The translations under genes and the position numbers were made by a program. Shown one piece after another: positions 28,712 through 31,437 of a stretch of DNA of 31,437 nucleotides. Where the stretch lies: assembly GCF_009711165.2 (NCBI RefSeq), contig NZ_WMID02000046.1, forward strand, positions 1 through 31,437, read 5' to 3'. Under the pieces are notes generated by a model, which was not told the DNA's origin, did not search any database, and worked only from the letters and a program-made list of their open reading frames with translations. The DNA comes from Flavobacterium sp. MC2016-06 (lineage in GTDB: Bacteria > Bacteroidota > Bacteroidia > Flavobacteriales > Flavobacteriaceae). Numbering within the stretch: position 1 is the stretch's first letter; each line of letters starts with the position of its first letter.

Positions 28712-31437
28712 TACAAAGCCAAAAAAGTAAGTCATCTTAATATTAAGGCAGCTCCATTAAAAGCTTCATATCCATTATCGTCTGCCCAAAAAAGACTATG
28801 GCTGGTAAGTCAGATTGAAGAATATTCGATTGCCTATAATATTCCTTCATGCAAATTTTTGGATGGTAATTATAGTATAGAAAATTTAAAAAAAGCTATC
28901 GATGCCACTATAGAAAGACATGAGATTTTAAGAACTGTTTTTAAAGAAAATGAAGACGGCGATGTAAATCAGTGGGTATTATCAAGCAAAGAACTCGGAT
29001 TTAAAATCGATTATGTTGATTTAACAAACACTGAAAATCAGAACGCTGGTATTCGCAATTATATACACCAGGATTCAATCAAGCCATTTGATTTAGAAAA
29101 AGGACCGCTTTTAAGAGCAGCATTACTTCAATTGTCTGAAAACAAGCATGCTTTTTATTACAATATGCATCACATTATAAGTGACGGCTGGTCGATTGAA
29201 GTAATGATAAAAGATGTATTAGCCTATTACAAATCATATGTAGAAGGAAGTACAGTAGAATTGTCAGACTTAAAAATTCAGTACAAAGACTATTCTGTAT
29301 GGCAATTGGAACAAATGGAAAAAGAATCCCATCATGCACATAAAACCTATTGGGAAGATCAGTTTTCAGGTGAATTACCTACAATAAATTTAAATACAAG
29401 CAACAAACGTCCTTTAGTAAAAGGGAGCAAAGGCAAACGCTTGGGAACCTATATTTCAAAAGAGAACTCTCAAAATTTAAAGCAGTTTTGTCAGCAAAAA
29501 GGAGGAAGTTTATTTATGGGACTTCTAGCCAATTTAAATGCTTTATTTTATAAAAATACTGCTCAGAATGATATAATTATAGGTACTCCGATAGCAGGAA
29601 GAGATCATTTAGATTTAGAAAATCAGATAGGATTTTATGTAAATACCCTAGCATTAAGAAATAATGTAAACCCAAATGAAAGCTTTGATCAACTTTTGGA
29701 GAACATTAAAAAAAATACGCTAAAAGCCTATGAACATCAGGAATATCCATTTGATCAATTGGTAGAAGATTTGAATTTAAAGAGAGATATCAGCAGAAGT
29801 TTACTTTTTGATGTCATGATGGTATTGCAAAATAAAGACCAGGAATCGAGTAAAGTTGCAGTTCCAGAAGAAACGGTTAACGCTATAACTGATTTTGGAG
29901 AAACAACGTCCAAATTTGATTTGGAAATCTTTTTTCAGGAAATAGGTGATTGTATTTCATTTCAAATAACATACAATTCTGATGTCTATGATAAAGAAAT
30001 GATAGAAGCTTTTTTGAGTCATTACAAACAATTACTTGAAACTTCTTTGAAATACCCACATCAAAAATTGTTGGAATTAAACTATTTAACGGAGTCTGAA
30101 AAACAACAGTTATTATTTGGTTTTAACGATACAAAAGTTCTTCATTCAGAGGATAAAACACTGGTAGATTTATTTGAGGAACAGGCTGCTAAAACACCTA
30201 ATAATACAGCAGTTATTTTTGAAGATACAATACTTACTTATCAGCAGTTAAATGAAAAATCGAATCAGTTAGCGGCTTATTTAAGAGCTAATCATACTAT
30301 TGAGCCAGACGATTTAATCGCAGTCAAATTAGAGCGAAATGAGTTCTTGCTGGTTAGTTTATTGGGAGTACTAAAATCTGGTGCTGCATATGTGCCAATA
30401 GACTCAAATTATCCGCAGCAGCGAATCGATTATATCGAAAAAGACAGTAACAGCAAAGTTGTTATTGATCAAAATCTGGTAGAAAAATTTCTTGAAGTTC
30501 AGGACAATTACAGCACATCAAATTTAGATCAGATATCAAAATCAAATCATCTGGCTTACATTATTTATACCTCAGGAACCACAGGAAATCCAAAAGGAGT
30601 AATGGTGGAGCATCACAATGCCGTTGAATTGATCCATTGGTCTATTAAGGAATACAATGCTGATAAATTTGATATTGTTTACGCTGTTACCTCTCATTGT
30701 TTTGATTTGTCTGTGTATGAGTTTTTCTATACGCTTTCTATAGGTAAAAAATTAAGGATTTTAAAAAATGCACTGGAAATTGATTATTATCTGGAGCAGG
30801 ACAAAAATATATTATTAAATACGGTTCCGTCTGTTGTTCGAAAATTGATCGAAGACAAAGTTTCGCTGGATAATATTACAGTAATCAACATGGCAGGAGA
30901 AATCCTTCCGACAGATATTATTGCAAAACTTCCTTTGGATAAAATCGAAGTTCGCAATCTGTACGGTCCATCTGAAGATACAACCTACAGTACATGTTAT
31001 TTTATTGCAGACAAAGAAGCCAGAACGATTTCTATTGGTCAGCCAATATCAAATACACAGGTATTAATTCTGGATCAAAATAATCAACTGGTTCCTATTG
31101 GAGTTACAGGAAGAATATTTGTTTCGGGAGCAGGAGTAGCGAGAGGTTATTTGAACAAAGAAGAATTAACGCAGGAAAAATTTGTGGACAATTCTTTCAT
31201 AGCAGGAGAAAGAATGTACGATACAGGCGATTTAGGATATTGGTTACCAGATGGGAACATAGAATTTATAGGAAGAAAAGATCATCAAGTTAAAATTCGA
31301 GGTTATAGAATTGAACTGGGAGAAATCGAATCGGCTATTTTAGGATTTTCAGATCAGGTGCAGCAAGCAGTTTTAGAAGCAAAGGAATTTAATTCTCAAA
31401 CGGTATTAGTTGCTTATTATGTAAGTGAAACGAAAAT
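28553..31437 (+). CDS. Nonribosomal peptide synthetase, 3'-truncated: dock-C-A...
   Basis: The frame opens at ATG 28553 and stays open to the window end (961 full codons), cut inside the end of the A domain. Residues 1-53 are a TubC-type docking domain. C domain: YPLSSAQKRLW from 73, HHIISDG 206-212, a type that accepts an L-donor, so the preceding Ala should stay L. A domain from about 520: YTSGTTGNPKG from 672, substrate Asp718, then YDTGDLG and GRKDHQVKIRGYRIELGEIE. The by-eye code D-L-Y-N-N-A-L-T-Y (tenth Lys beyond the edge) suggests Ala. The A domain is most like that of the last module of the upstream NRPS (shared YAVTSHCFDL and NLYGPSEDTTYST). Later modules and any thioesterase lie outside the window. 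Confidence 0.95.
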   Translation, partial: MISNLINKLKLLNIKIDVVDSKLDIKALKGAIDASLLEDIKLHKEELIDYIKIYKAKKVSHLNIKAAPLKASYPLSSAQKRLWLVSQIEEYSIAYNIPSCKFLDGNYSIENLKKAIDATIERHEILRTVFKENEDGDVNQWVLSSKELGFKIDYVDLTNTENQNAGIRNYIHQDSIKPFDLEKGPLLRAALLQLSENKHAFYYNMHHIISDGWSIEVMIKDVLAYYKSYVEGSTVELSDLKIQYKDYSVWQLEQMEKESHHAHKTYWEDQFSGELPTINLNTSNKRPLVKGSKGKRLGTYISKENSQNLKQFCQQKGGSLFMGLLANLNALFYKNTAQNDIIIGTPIAGRDHLDLENQIGFYVNTLALRNNVNPNESFDQLLENIKKNTLKAYEHQEYPFDQLVEDLNLKRDISRSLLFDVMMVLQNKDQESSKVAVPEETVNAITDFGETTSKFDLEIFFQEIGDCISFQITYNSDVYDKEMIEAFLSHYKQLLETSLKYPHQKLLELNYLTESEKQQLLFGFNDTKVLHSEDKTLVDLFEEQAAKTPNNTAVIFEDTILTYQQLNEKSNQLAAYLRANHTIEPDDLIAVKLERNEFLLVSLLGVLKSGAAYVPIDSNYPQQRIDYIEKDSNSKVVIDQNLVEKFLEVQDNYSTSNLDQISKSNHLAYIIYTSGTTGNPKGVMVEHHNAVELIHWSIKEYNADKFDIVYAVTSHCFDLSVYEFFYTLSIGKKLRILKNALEIDYYLEQDKNILLNTVPSVVRKLIEDKVSLDNITVINMAGEILPTDIIAKLPLDKIEVRNLYGPSEDTTYSTCYFIADKEARTISIGQPISNTQVLILDQNNQLVPIGVTGRIFVSGAGVARGYLNKEELTQEKFVDNSFIAGERMYDTGDLGYWLPDGNIEFIGRKDHQVKIRGYRIELGEIESAILGFSDQVQQAVLEAKEFNSQTVLVAYYVSETK

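Noticed and set aside
1..31437. tRNA, rRNA, CRISPR array or insertion sequence
   Set aside because: Coding sequence fills the window except for 83 nt; the repeats seen are module repeats in frame, with no spacer-repeat pattern and no transposase.

Overview
The window is wall-to-wall assembly-line biosynthesis: four very large genes in a row on the + strand, encoding nonribosomal peptide synthetases (NRPS) and one type I polyketide synthase (PKS). The DNA is strongly AT-rich. It prefers AAA, GAA and TTA codons, and the gene starts lack a clear Shine-Dalgarno sequence. This fits a member of the Bacteroidota, most likely a Flavobacterium-like organism; that placement is an inference. The cluster runs off both edges: the first gene lacks its 5' part and the last lacks its 3' part.

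Layout. 1-9780: 3' part of an NRPS, (A)-T-E / C-A-T-E / C-A-T, with an acidic C-terminal tail. 9773-14266: PKS module KS-AT-KR-ACP, overlapping the previous gene by 8 nt. 14268-28469: four-module NRPS, dock-C-A-T / C-A-T-E / C-A-T / C-A-T, starting 1 nt after the PKS stop. An 83-nt AT-rich spacer follows, the only real gap. 28553-31437 (cut): NRPS, dock-C-A.... Every carrier serine, every complete adenylation core, every condensation HHxxxDG motif and the KS/AT/KR active-site residues are intact, so the line looks functional.

How the genes work together. The gene order is collinear with a growing chain. By-eye specificity codes, aligned from memory to GrsA PheA, suggest: ...D-X1 - D-X2 (possibly basic) - Asn - [malonate, ketoreduced] - Ile/Val - D-X3 - Ser - Ala - Ala - .... 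Two-carbon extension of Asn followed by ketoreduction would give a statine-like beta-hydroxy-gamma-amino acid carrying the Asn side chain. Hand-offs between proteins appear to use short terminal docking elements: an acidic tail into the PKS, then TubC-type N-terminal docking domains on the two downstream NRPSs. No loading module, thioesterase, transporter, regulator or tailoring gene lies in the window.

The points most worth a second look are the predicted Asn-derived statine unit, a 2.1 kb nearly identical tandem segment with an abrupt edge, a carrier-motif pattern in which all three protein-terminal carriers have Asn before the active serine, complementary charge at the protein ends, an atypical condensation domain after a carrier with an epimerase-type motif, and two specificity codes I cannot assign.
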